From Thuidium tamariscinum (taxonomy: Eukaryota > Streptophyta > Bryopsida > Hypnales > Thuidiaceae), in assembly GCA_947034885.2 (NCBI GenBank), contig OX344752.2, positions 9,858,001-9,922,000 on the forward strand: a stretch of DNA of 64,000 nucleotides, written 5' to 3'. Shown piece after piece: positions 50,341 to 61,500 of the stretch. The stretch's first letter is position 1. The number at the start of each line of letters is the position of its first letter. Made by a program: the position numbers and the translations under genes. The notes beneath the pieces are model-generated. The model searched no databases and had not been told where the DNA came from. It saw only the letters and a list, made by a program, of their open reading frames with translations.

Positions 50341-50805
50341 TTTTTGATGTGCTATTTAAGTTAGAAGATACTCCGTCCGTCTAATTATACAGTTCAATCA
50401 ATATTCTTGATTTTCTAGTATTAAGGGCTCTTGAAGGTGAGCCTCTATTATACTAGATCTTGGAAGAAAAATATACAACAATTAACAAGACTTGCAACTT
50501 TGTGTGCAAGTGGTATCATTTACAAACGCTAACAGTGAATTAACATTACTCCCTCCTTCAAAACAAAGGGAAACTAATACTAAAACTAAGATAAGTGCCA
50601 CACTTCTAAAAAGCGTTTCATTGACAAGGGAATTGAACCCTCTATGACTGCCCAATTTGCAATATCAATGTCCTACACACCACAAAACATACAAGCTATA
50701 TTAGAAGTTAGTAAAAAAATGTAACATATGAGCCACGCCACGTTCCTCCCGTTGCGTATAATTAGACGGACGGAGTATCCTCTAACTTAAATAGCACATC
50801 AAAAA
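50341..50805. mobile_element. Stowaway-like element in an extended inverted repeat
   Basis: The core ends CTCCGTCCGTCTAATTATAC (from 50371) and its inverse (to 50775) are flanked by TA, as in Stowaway/Tc1-mariner MITEs. The mirror symmetry extends about 28 bases beyond the TA on each side (GATGTGCTATTTAAGTTAGA). A second Stowaway-type start, ACTCCCTCCTTC, lies inside at about 50549. No frame. Confidence 0.6.
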
Positions 50806-50997
50806 GAAGTGCTACAAAAAGAAAAGACAGAAAGCACACCTGAACAAGTGTTGTGGGCAGCGGATCATCCTATCGATTAGGTTGTTCAGAATCAATCTGA
50901 AAATATGTGGTGCCATATTTTGTAGTCATAGAACATGCATTTTCTAGTAGTATGAATTACAAGTTACCCGATGTAACATCGTCGGTCCTGTATTTAG

Positions 50998-51240
50998 TGG
51001 GACTCCGGTTTTGGCTTTTGCTTCTTGATTTGCAACAGATACAAAAGAGGCTTAGCCAGGTTCCATGAGCAACAAAATCAAATACAACAAAATTGGGATG
51101 ACAAAATTATCCGAAATGCTATTTTTAGGGACTCCAGTTTTGGCTTCTGCTTCTTGATTCCTAGAATCTTGAAGATTCGTAACTTCAACAGATTTGATAG
51201 AGGCTTGGCCAAGTTCCAACAACAAAAAGAAATATAATGA
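50998..51240. repeat. Imperfect tandem repeat of about 130 bases
   Basis: GGGACTCC-GTTTTGGCTT and TGCTTCTTGATT, followed by AGAGGCTT-GCCA-GTTCCA, occur twice (about 50998 and 51128). A shorter third echo (GCTTTGGTTTCGGCTTC) is near 51288, leading into direct repeat copy B. Confidence 0.7.
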
Positions 51241-51296
51241 AAGTAGCTAATGCGGAATTACCCGATATGCTCGATCTGTTGGAACTAGCTTTGGTT

Positions 51297-51482
51297 TCGG
51301 CTTCAGCGATCCTAGAACCTATTTCCCCTTGATTGCTTGAGGGCTACGACCGTGGTGGGCCATGGAGCTATAACCGCAACCCCTAATTTCGTTAGTAAAA
51401 CTCGGGTAATAAATCTAATTGGAACTTGTTGACTTGCGTATATATGTATTTTTTTTAGTAGACAGACATTTGCGATATAGGT
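51297..51482. repeat. Direct repeat copy B (empty site)
   Basis: Near-identical to the two halves of 49926-50295 but without the 185-bp insertion. The junction is GAGCTATAACCG. Confidence 0.85.
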
Positions 51483-51623
51483 GATGCTCAGTTGCATGCA
51501 AGGATTTTTTTATTGGTAGCACATCTAACTATTCAGCCGTCTTCACAGTGGCTCACCAAGTACTTGAATCCGAATTTCTCTTCATCCAATAGAGAGATGT
51601 TTTGAATCAGGCCATGTAAATTA

Positions 51624-51819
51624 CACTACAAAAAACTCATATTTTAGATGATAGATTTTAGGTGACATCTAATGTAACAACTCCTGTTTTTATGTCAAAA
51701 ATGATGTCTATCATAACATCAAAATGTTGTGGCGGACATTATTGGTGATATAAAAATACATGTTGCTACATTGAATGTCATCTAAAATTTGTCACCTTAA
51801 ACATGAGTTTCTTATAGTG
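51624..51819. mobile_element. CACTA-like foldback MITE, copy 2
   Basis: Begins CACTACAAAAAACTCAT and ends ATGAGTTTCTTATAGTG, with TA on each side. Internal blocks (AGGTGACATCTAATGTAACA, TTTTTATGTCAAAAATGATG) match 49993-50177. It has an extra partial duplication of the AGATGATAGATTTTAG end. Confidence 0.75.
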
Positions 51820-52687
51820 TATTTGAAAGTAAAGTGAAGGATAACAACCAATGCATCATATGGTAATTAACATATATTATTTGAAATACTTGGTTTGAAT
51901 GTAACAAGTGGGATTCTTGTCTGAAACACAGATCTACCAAACCTGTGAATTCAATTAGCGAGTACTTGCATGGTATTGTTGAATCTAGAGTGGTTGTTGT
52001 TTGTAATGTAGAAAAATAGTGACCAAATTAACAAAACATCAACAATTTTCTATTAAATTCTATTGATTTGGATATTGGCATTGACAATATCAACAAGTTT
52101 TTGTTCATTTTATATAGATTAACAAAAATGTGTCATAGTTTTTCTTGATGAATAGTGCAATGACAAAATCAACAAAAATATGTTGAATTTTTAAAGTATC
52201 TTTTGGAGAATCTTTTGAGAATCTTTTTGAAATTTTAATTTGAAACCTTTTGAAAATTTAATTTGGAATCTTTTGAGAATCTTTTAGAGAATCTTTCAAA
52301 AATCTTTTGAAATTTTGATTTATAATCTTTTAAAATTTTGATTTGGAATCTTTTTGAAATCTTTGTAACATCTTCTAAAAATCTATTAGAATCTATTTGA
52401 ATTTGGTGGAATGGTTTATAATTAGAAGTTCATGAAGTCCATTATAACTAATTATTACAAACTAAGAAATAGAACATCAAATCTAAATTTTATTCAAATA
52501 TTTTATATGATATAATACTATTTTGAATTTCATTTTGAGTTTCATTAGAATTCTAATGGAAGCCAAAGTCTATATCAAATTTCATACAAATAATTTGATC
52601 ATATTTAAATTTTACAATGTATAGCATTAAAATTTGAATAGTTTCAAAGTCAAATTGAACTATTGAATATTATTATTCAGATTTATA

Positions 52688-53634
52688 CGCTAGTAGAAAC
52701 CCTTGTTTAACCCCTAAAGCCTTGAGGTGCATTTTTTGGCATTATAAATTTATTGGGCAGCTCACTACGAATGGAGTTTTTTATTTATTTTTTTCACTAA
52801 AATTTTTACACAAGATGTACCCAAAGAGTAGCTTTAAGGCCCAACAATTTTCATAACTTTTGACTTTGTGGTTAAAAAGTTATGGCATGATATGTTGTTG
52901 TTTTTTACTGAGAGGGCAACCTGGACAACTGAAAAAATTTCTTTAAGATTTTTTGTTTTCAAAATTGAAATTTCAAATTGATTCTTTAGGTTTTTACATA
53001 CATGGGAAGAATTGTTTGTTTCATCCCAATTGGATTAAAGAGTTAAAAATTATGAGCAATTTTAGTTTGCGGGTAGGTATGGAATTTTTGAAAACTGGAT
53101 AAAGTGGTAAGATTTTGCAAACTGTTCCAACTATGAGATATTATTCCGAGAAAACCTAAAGAATCAATTTGAAATTTCACTTTTGAAAAAAAAGTTTTTT
53201 AAAGAAGTTTTTTCAGCTACCCGCCTACCCGGGCTACCCTCCGAGTAAAGAAAACAACATATCATGCCATAACTTTTTAACCACAAAGTCAAAAGTTACG
53301 AAAATTGTTGGGCCTTAAAGCTACTCCTTGGGCACATCTTGTGTAAAAGTTTCAGCGAAAACAAATAAAAACTCCATTCGTAGTGAGCTGCCCAAAAAAT
53401 TTATAATGCCAAAAAATGCACCTCAAGGCTTTAGGGGTTAATGTGACAAGACCTATTTTTTCTTGACGGATTTTATTAGATATCAAATGTAACAACTTGT
53501 GTTCTTATGTTAGCATTGATGTTAGGTTGAGCGTTTTTCTTAACAAAAAAACATAAATTGTTACATTTGATGTTTAAAAAAATCTGTCAAGAAAAATTAG
53601 GTCTTGTCACATTAAACAGGGGTTTCTATTAGTG
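52688..53634. mobile_element. Foldback MITE (about 216 bp) split by a piggyBac-like insertion
   Basis: Ends CGCTAGTAGAAACCCTTG and (other strand) CACTAATAGAAACCCCTG. Removing 52711-53437 and one TTAA rejoins the left arm as TTGTTTAATGTGACAAGACC, which mirrors the intact right arm CTGTTTAATGTGACAAGACC. The rest of the arms (TCTTGAC, ATCAAATGTAACAA) also pair. Confidence 0.75.
52711..53437. mobile_element. TTAA-flanked piggyBac-like foldback element
   Basis: TTAA (52707-52710), CCCCTAAAGCCTTGAGGTGC at the left, the exact inverse at the right, then TTAA (53438-53441). The inverted repeats continue for roughly 300 bases per arm with few differences (GGGCAGCTCACTACGAATGG block, GTAGCTTTAAGGCCCAACAA block). 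No coding frame. The single-TTAA empty site is preserved in the host element's other arm. Confidence 0.85.
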
Positions 53635-54223
53635 ACAAAACTAAAATTTTAAAATTCTATTACATATTGACAATCATGTCATAGCCATTTCTAAATATTA
53701 AATTATCTATTCAAAATATGCTACAATCAAATTATATTATACATCTATAGCTAACTATTTATCTATATTTCTTTTATATCTTTATATTTTTATCTCTTTC
53801 TATATAAATTTGACCATAGGATATAATTTGACTACATGTTGTGTAAAAATTTCAAAGGAAAATAAGAATTAAATTACATTTACAAATACATTATCCAAAA
53901 TGTGAGAAACTTTGGATTTGGAATCTCAAATATTGAAAAACTAGTAATGACCATCCACTTCCTAACAAAATGCTTTCCAATTTTTTAGAATATCATGTTG
54001 ATTTTTAAAAAAATTCACCACTAAAACTAAATTAAAATACAAATTATATATACATATATAACCCTAAAGTTTTTTGATGTCAACTAAAGGTATATATGCA
54101 CATAGCAGTAGAAAATGATGTTCAGATTAATAATAAATTGTCAAATTTATTTGAAAGTAGGTACTAAATTTATTGTAAATTTTAGTTAATTCAATACTAA
54201 TCTACAAATGCTTACCAAATATT

Positions 54224-54521
54224 CCCGGGGAGGACACTTCTTGTGTATTTGAGGGACCCACGTGCAGCGGTGGGGTATTTTTAGGGGGGCTATCAATTAC
54301 TTGTAATCATTACTTGGCAACATTAAAAGAGACCCTATTTTACCATAAAGCGGAAAAATCAGCCATATTATCATCCCTATTTTATTTTTAAAACACTTTA
54401 CCTTTTTAATGTCCCCTATTTTATATATAAATTTCTTATAAATTTTACCTAAGATTATTTAAATGTACCTTATCTTCCGCCGCACGTAGGTTATTAAAAA
54501 ACGGGAAGTGTCCTCCCTCAG
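54224..54521. mobile_element. MITE with 8-bp target duplication
   Basis: CAAATATT flanks both sides (54216-54223, 54522-54529). Ends are CCCGGGGAGGACACTTC and (other strand) CTGAGGGAGGACACTTC, with further matches at ACGTGC. About 298 bases, no frame. The duplication length suggests hAT; a Mutator-like origin is the alternative. Confidence 0.65.
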
Positions 54522-55269
54522 CAAATATTTTTGTTAATTTTAATATTTAAATAGCCTCATTCAATTAAAAAAATTCTAGTCATTCATTTCTTATTTTGAT
54601 TTAGAAGAGTTTGAAATGTTTTTTTGTTCCCTATTGAAAATTTTTCTAAACCATTTTTAAATTAGGAGATTCATTTTGAGATAGGCCAAACTCAAACTTC
54701 AAGCTACATTTTCCCTTTAAATTGTGTTGAAACACTTATCTTATGTGTTTTCAACCTAAGACTACAAATTATTAATCATTATAAAAAATTTAATTTTCTT
54801 TAAGATATCATTATTATAATTTTTAGTGAGTAAATGTGAAAATGAATTTGTAAGTATTTCAAAAATCTTTACATTTATATTATAAGAACTAAAAGTAGCA
54901 ATGAGGACTGTGTGAACATTTTCAAAATATTTTTTTCGTACACTTAAAATACCTAAAGTATGCATTCTAAAATATATTTTTAAGTGAAATTATATTTATC
55001 TTATTATATAATTGATAAGTGCAATATTGACATTATTGCATTAAAAAAATGTGTTTTTCTGATTTAAAATGTTCTTTTCTAAAAATGTCATGGATAAATG
55101 AATAGATTTTAATTTTTTAAAGAAAATATGAAATAAAATTTATTTAAATTAGAATATACAATTTTATAATCTAGTATTTTTACCATATGTAATGTTCAAA
55201 TGTATTTAGGTTTAGAAGAGTTTCAAATTAATTTATCCTTAACTCAAATCATCAAAAATTTAGTGTTCT

Positions 55270-55631
55270 TTAAAATCAACAGACTTTGGTGGCCATTTAG
55301 ACATAGAGAAATAATTTTGTTGAAAACATTTACAACAAAAAAACATTTTTATATTCAACTAACTTTCATTTCTAAGAATCCTTTGAGATTTAGAGTTCAA
55401 ATCAAAATTTATGGGCAAAAATCAGAGAAGGTTTTTTAAAGTGTCAAATACATTGTTCATTCCAATCGTACTCTGATTTTTGCCCATAATTTTTGATTAA
55501 AAACTTTGAATCTCAAAAAATAATTTGAAAATGAAATTTGGTTGAATATCAAAACTTTCCTTGGTTGGAAGTTTTTTCGAAAAAATTATTTCTCTATGTC
55601 TAAATGGCCACCAAAGTCTACTGATTTTAAC
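55270..55631. repeat. Foldback, arms about 165 bases, copy 2
   Basis: AGACTTTGGTGGCCATTTAG at the left is mirrored by CTAAATGGCCACCAAAGTCT at the right, with ATTTCTCTATG and other paired blocks between. Same family as 49543-49893. Confidence 0.75.
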
Positions 55632-55689
55632 ATAGTTAAGAAAAAACAAGAAGAAACTTGATAAAAAAAAACTTACTTCTTCCATAGTC

Positions 55690-56122
55690 AATGAACTCTA
55701 TGGACGGTGTGATGGTTGAGGACCTTGGACCTCAACCATGAGGTTCAAGGTTCAAACCTTGATGGAAGTGGTTTGGATGACATGGCAGTTTAGGTGATGT
55801 GGCGGTTGCCTCTTAGCAGGGTCTACCCACTTGGCACTCTTCATGATTTTCTCATTTTTGGAAAATCATTGATAAAATTAACAAATTTTTGTTAATAAAT
55901 TAGCATGCTTTTGTTGGCAATCAACAACTTTTTTATACAAATTTTAACAAGTTTTTGTTAATTTTGAACAAACTTTTGTTGACAATAGCAAATTTTTGTT
56001 AATTTTTTAACAAATTTTTGTTGATAACTGCCAAAATTAACATGTCCAAATCAACAAAAAATTGAATAACCAAAATCAACACTTTTCTGTGACTTTGGAC
56101 ATTGGATTTTCTATTAGTGCAT
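55690..56122 (+). repeat. tRNA-like SINE head in a composite repeat, copy 2
   Basis: About 55703-55770 reads GTGATGGTTGAGGACC, then TTGGACCTCAACCA and CAAGGTTCAAACCTTG, a clear T-arm with B-box. The downstream part ends TGGATTTTCTATTAGTGC, the inverse of the end at 49152. Orientation is opposite to copy 1, and in both cases the foldback lies on the same side of the tRNA-like part. Confidence 0.5.
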
Positions 56123-57389
56123 AACTCCTAAGATTCAATGTAAAGATGATGGGAACAAAGGCAAAGTACAAATTTAAAGTAGCATTCTCAAAGGAGGAAC
56201 CAAGGTAGGAACTTGGCTTTTGGAAAGACGTAGTTGAGGAGTTTGAGATGACAAACTAAGTCTCATTGAAGAATTATAATCAAATTCATTCTAAATTCTC
56301 CATTTGAAAACATTCAAACCTTAGTTAAAAGGACTTGGAATTTAGAATGAAACATTCTAAAATCTAAAATGTTGGAACTTGTGATTTTAAATGAAAGACC
56401 AAAATCAAATTTAAACTTGCCATTCCCAAAAATTGAGTTGAGGAAGTGGGCATTACAAAAGCCACAATTTCACCTTGCTAAACAAAACCAATCACAACAT
56501 TGACAAGCATTGGGTTAATACATGTTATGCTTGATTTATGTGTTACTTCCATTATCAATTATCGGTCTTCTAACCAAATGAATTTTAAAAGTGAAAATTG
56601 ATTTTTGAGCCAAAAATTGTACATCCACTTCAACCACATAAGGCTCAGATCATATGACCATAATTACAAATGATATTTAGAATCTATAATTGAATATTTT
56701 CCATTCTTTCTCTAGTAATTGAGATTTCATTTTCAATAACATATGGGCTCCTTTTCATAGCCCTTATTGTGTTACTCCCTCTTTAAAATGTATTCAAATT
56801 GCTAAATTAAACTACCTCCATTATAGGCAAAATGCAAGCAAGTTCAGTGTGGACAAAATTGTAATAGTGGTGTACATTCAAGTTTTGGAATGTAAATCAA
56901 CATCATAATTTTGCCCACAATGGATTTGATCCCATTTTGCACATAATGGGGTGGTTTACCTTGGATTTCAATTTTTTTAGATAATTAAATGTTTAATATC
57001 TTCAAAGAAAAATGGATAGCTTTAAGCCTATAAAAAAAATGAAGATTAATGTGTAAAAAAATACCAAAATATAATCATGACCTTTTACATTGATGCCAAA
57101 ATACTTCCAAAAACTCATTTCATCCATCACCCAATGTCAATACATACAAAAATTGCATACAAAAATTACTTACTTAAAATTGTATACTCAAAATTGGCCT
57201 CCTTCAATAAAACCCCAAAATCAAGGATCTGAACAACTTAAAACCTTTTTGAAAGAAAGGCCACATAACCATTTGTCCGAAACCTAAAAAGAAAACCCTG
57301 CCTTGGATACACTTATTTGCAGATCACACTATTTGACCAGGTGCACTATTTATACAGGAATCCACGTACAGAAAACACTTAGCCGCTGA

Positions 57390-58524
57390 CACGTTGCAGG
57401 CACCTGGACGTTCCGACGACCGACCACAAGAGCCGGCAGATACTTCGTTCGTCAGATTTCTTTTCGTCCGTCAATCCCTCCGCTCAGTCCATCGAACCTC
57501 TCCTCTGTCCGTCCGTCGCTTCTTACAAGCGCACGGACACATTCGTCGACTGTGCTTCTCCGTCCAGACTCTCGGACGTCAACGGACACACCCGTCAGCT
57601 CGACGTCGTCGTCGTCTCACTCCTCGTCCCCCCTTCAGGGTCTTGTGCTCCTCGGGAACCACTTGCTACCATTTCGCTCTTCCTCTTCACCACCATCCGC
57701 GCTGCCTGAATCTTTGCAGCAACAACGACGACGCGCAGATCGGACGTTGTTGCTCCGCAGTCGCAATCTCCGTCTCTCTCCCGCATTTTTCTTCTCACCC
57801 TTCCCGTTTTGAATCCCGTTTACCGCCTTTTGGATTGAACAGAAATACAGAAATTTGAAGAGCGGATTTGCGCGCTGGATCCCGTGAATTCATTCTCCGA
57901 GGACTACGCGGGAAGGGCAAGGCGCGAGGGAAATCCAGGGTTCAAGAATTGAGGACTTCTTTTCTCAAAGGTACGTATTGGTGCTGGTTTGATTTTCTCT
58001 GGTGGAAGCAAAACCCTAAGTTCATCGGTTGATTCTTGCTTGCAGTATGGAAGAGTATAGAAGAGTATGGAAGCAACAAGTATGTTTCTGTAAGACGTAA
58101 TTGAAGGAGAATAGAATTTGTGTTAACTAGCTTCTTGACGGTTTCCATTTTAAATCGCTAAGAGAAGGATGTGTAATTGCAACGCCCAAGCGACCCCCGT
58201 TGATTCTTGCTCAAAATGTATATGGTCTGAACACGAGAGCCTAGGGTTGATTTCTGATTTTAGTTACACTTATTGTTAATTTATACAACTTCCAGATGAC
58301 GATACTAAGATGCAATGAATCCTCGTGCTTAGAAGACCGCCAAAAATGAAGGCAGTCTAACAGTAGGAATCATGCTGATCTGCTTATTTAGACATACTTT
58401 AGTTCTGTTGGTGATTTAGCAGGGCTCCTAGTTGTGTCTGTGTATTGAATCTTTCATGGGCTGACTTTGTGTTTTTCAAGAATTTTCAATGCTCACCCTG
58501 ACTGTGTATGTTTGTTAGGGAAGG
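57390..58524 (+). promoter_or_regulatory. 5' region and leader intron of the PP2C gene
   Basis: AT-rich DNA gives way at about 57.38 kb to CT-rich, CpG-containing sequence typical of a plant 5' UTR. A donor CTCAAAG/GTACGT ends a leader exon at 57970, and the acceptor TTTGTTAG ends at 58518, six bases before the start codon. The intron runs about 57971-58518. The 154-codon ORF over the leader lacks family features and is not called. Confidence 0.6.
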
Positions 58525-61500
58525 ATGGGGATTTATCTGAGCTCTCCAAAGACGGACAAGACATCCGAAGATGATGAAAATGCCGAGTTGCGCTTTGGTT
58601 TATCTGCTATGCAAGGGTGGCGCGAAAGCATGGAAGACGCTGTGCGTACCTTTGTGTTCAGAGTCCACGCTTTGCAAGAAGAACTGACTTGAAGTTTTGT
58701 TTCAATTCCATCTTAGAGTTTTTAATGATATAGGTTGCCTTTTCATCTTGTATCTCGTTCTACTTAACAATTTGTTAAAGAATGAAAATCCAGTTTCTTT
58801 TTTTGAATTTTTTTCTGGAAACTCTCAACTCAATTCCACCATAGAGATCTTACCTTAAAACTATGATGTGCAAAATTTTAGGTTAAGAGAAATTTAAACT
58901 GTTTTTTCCACGTTAACCCCTAAATGCCCAAGGGGTGTTTTTGAACTTCTTGGAATTTGCTCTAAATTGAACAAAAATCCAACATTTTGATAAGCTGAAT
59001 CAATTTTTTTGGAATTATAACTGTGCAAATTCAAAGTAGATATGTTAGAGGTGATATAGGAAAAGAAAACACAATAATATCACTTATGGATTGAAAGATT
59101 ATAATGTTTGATCATGAGGGTGTAAAAGCTATGAAAATCTTTGAGCTCTCTTTTTGCATGTCAAATCTAAAAAGTTGGTCACCAAAAAAATATGAGGTTG
59201 AAGGGCCTAACAAGCATAACCCCAATCAATTTATGGCTTCTCAAAATCTACTCTATAATTTTTTTAAATGAATTTTTAGTGTGATTTTTTCTTTAAGATC
59301 TAGTGTATTTGAGGCTCATTTCCAAGAGTTCTTAACACTCTGGAATGTCAAGATTGCAATGGGTACCCTTGCACTGAATCTTGAATTAGAAAAATCATAA
59401 TCATTCATTTTCAAAATTGGATTATTGATGCTAAAACTAGACTTCAAAAAGAATCTTCCGAAAATGTAAACTATTAAAAATAGAAATTTAGTGAGGTTAT
59501 TACACCACATTTGGGTGCCTTGGGCATTTAGGGGTTAAATGTCAATATCTTTCAATCTACTTGGTCAAAAGTTTTGAAATTTCTTCCACACGTTCTCGTA
59601 GTAGTCTAGTGCAAAATCCTGCGGTTGTATATGCTAGAAAAACAAATGTTTGAAAGTATTGCACTTTGGATTTGGGAGTGGTAAAACATAGTTGTGGAAC
59701 TTTAGGGGTTAATTAGTAGTCAATTGGTATCATGCAGTACGTGTGCTTTATAAATTGGTTACGTGCAAGGTCCTGCGTCCTGTGACAACGTATTGCGATG
59801 AGTGACCATAGTCATTACAAGAATAGATTCTGTTGGCAGGGATAGGTGACGACCAAAGCTTTAGGGTGAACTTTTGTGAATTTACATGCTCATATGTCTA
59901 TCGTCTTCGACTTTTACCTTAAGGACACCGTGACACCTATATTTATGTCTCAAATTTCAGCCATTGATATCCTATAAGTTATCGATGTTTTTATAACAAG
60001 AAAAGTCTTACCTATTTAAATCAACAAACAAACTTAGGAAGTACTTCAGCCTAATGCCACTTCTGACTGTTTCTGTATGCAGCACACAGCTATATTGAAC
60101 GTGGATCCGAACACTTCAACGTCAATATTTGGCATTTTTGACGGTCACGGAGGTGCGTGTTAAGGTCCTTATATGCTCTCTTTTATTAGGAGCAGAACCT
60201 AATTAGGTTTGACGTCATGTCTCACTCTAATATTTCCCTGGTGCACCTTCCGTATGTGCTGTTCTTTGCATGTGGATCGGTTGAGTTATGTGTCGAGCGC
60301 AACCTCGCATGTGCATCTAATTTTTATACTATTAAGAACCGCTGAGCAGGCGTTCCAGAACACTGCGTAGCCGAAGGTCCCATGTTGCCTCTGTTGGAAA
60401 TCTCTAAGAACTAGTTGATTCCTTTGCAGGAAAAGTGGTATCGAGATTTTGTGCAAAACACTTACATAGAGAAGTTGTTAAGTCCAAAGCGTATGCCAAC
60501 GGGGACTTGGGAGGAAGTCTGGAATATTCTTTTCTGCGGTAAGCTACATTACCTACTTTCTTATGCTTTCTTTGATCTTTTCAGTCGAAGCTTCTTTTCT
60601 TCATTCGTTCAATTTAGTAATGGACCTGATCTGGGATTCTCCATCAGTCTGTGGCACATTCCTGCAAGTTCTTGAGTTTTCATTGGATTGAGTCTTGCCA
60701 GCAGTTTTCAAGGGCATCGTAATGTGTTGAGTTTGATTGGCGAGTAGCTGTGATTATTAGAGTGTACTGAGTTTTCTTATTGCTTAGGATTGATTCCTAA
60801 TCCATCATAGATTTGCACTTGTGATCATCTGTCTATTACTTGTATCTGGTGAAGTTTCTTGCAAGGTACATGCTTAGCATTTCACTTATGTGCAGGATGG
60901 ATGAGATGATGAAGGGAGAAAGAGGATGGAAAGAACTTCAGATCTTGGGTGTCGACAATCACGGCAACGGTCACGGAAGGGTCAATAACGACAGCGATAT
61001 TACTACCGCTATGCAAACCGAAAGCAATGATGATTACTGGGCGCCTGAAGAGGTTTGATTTTTCAGGACCTTGAACAACTTAGTTTGAGTTTGAATTCTA
61101 TCTTGGTTTGGGATTTTACGTACCCTGTACATATCTATTTGTGCTTTCAGAATAGTTGGTAAGTTTTATTTCTGAAAGACTGCTTCGATTGGCATCGCCT
61201 GTTCCAACAGTGATTGCCGCACTTCCGTCATCAGTTCGGGCCGATCATGTTCATCCAGTAGAACTTTTTCTCGCATCTCAATCGACAGTGTTGAAGAATT
61301 GTTGCCTTTCTCGTCCTGTTTGATGCTCTTAGCATATGTCTTTCTGTTGGAAAATCTTGGCCTTTTCTCTTTACTATCAATTTTGGTAGTGAGTATGTAT
61401 TACCTGTGAGAATTTACTTGATAGATGCAGTCTTTTAGCTTTTTATAATATTGAAGGGTTGGTTTTTCATGAAGTTTGGTGCTTGATGTAGGGTCCACAT

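Larger units (their letters stand above)
43742..57380. other. AT-rich intergenic repeat region rich in mobile elements
   Basis: No supported gene. It holds a 150-bp tandem duplication, two TTAA-flanked elements, a split gene fragment, CACTA-like and Stowaway-like elements, tRNA-like SINE heads, foldbacks and an element with an 8-bp target duplication, all listed separately. Degenerate tandem tracts occur at about 52195-52375 (AATCTTTTGA-type units) and 55860-56045 (ACAAATTTTTGTTAAT-type units). From 56.1 to 57.3 kb nothing specific is seen. Confidence 0.8.

Noticed and set aside
57394..57858. 154-codon frame upstream of PP2C
   Set aside because: Arg/Ser/Pro-rich reading of a CT-rich leader with no motif; better explained as the 5' UTR of the PP2C gene.
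6087..59712. CCCCTAAA ends resemble plant telomere repeat units (CCCTAAA)
   Set aside because: Only single units occur, always next to TTAA and paired with an inverse end hundreds of bases away; there is no tandem array, so they are element termini and not interstitial telomere sequence.
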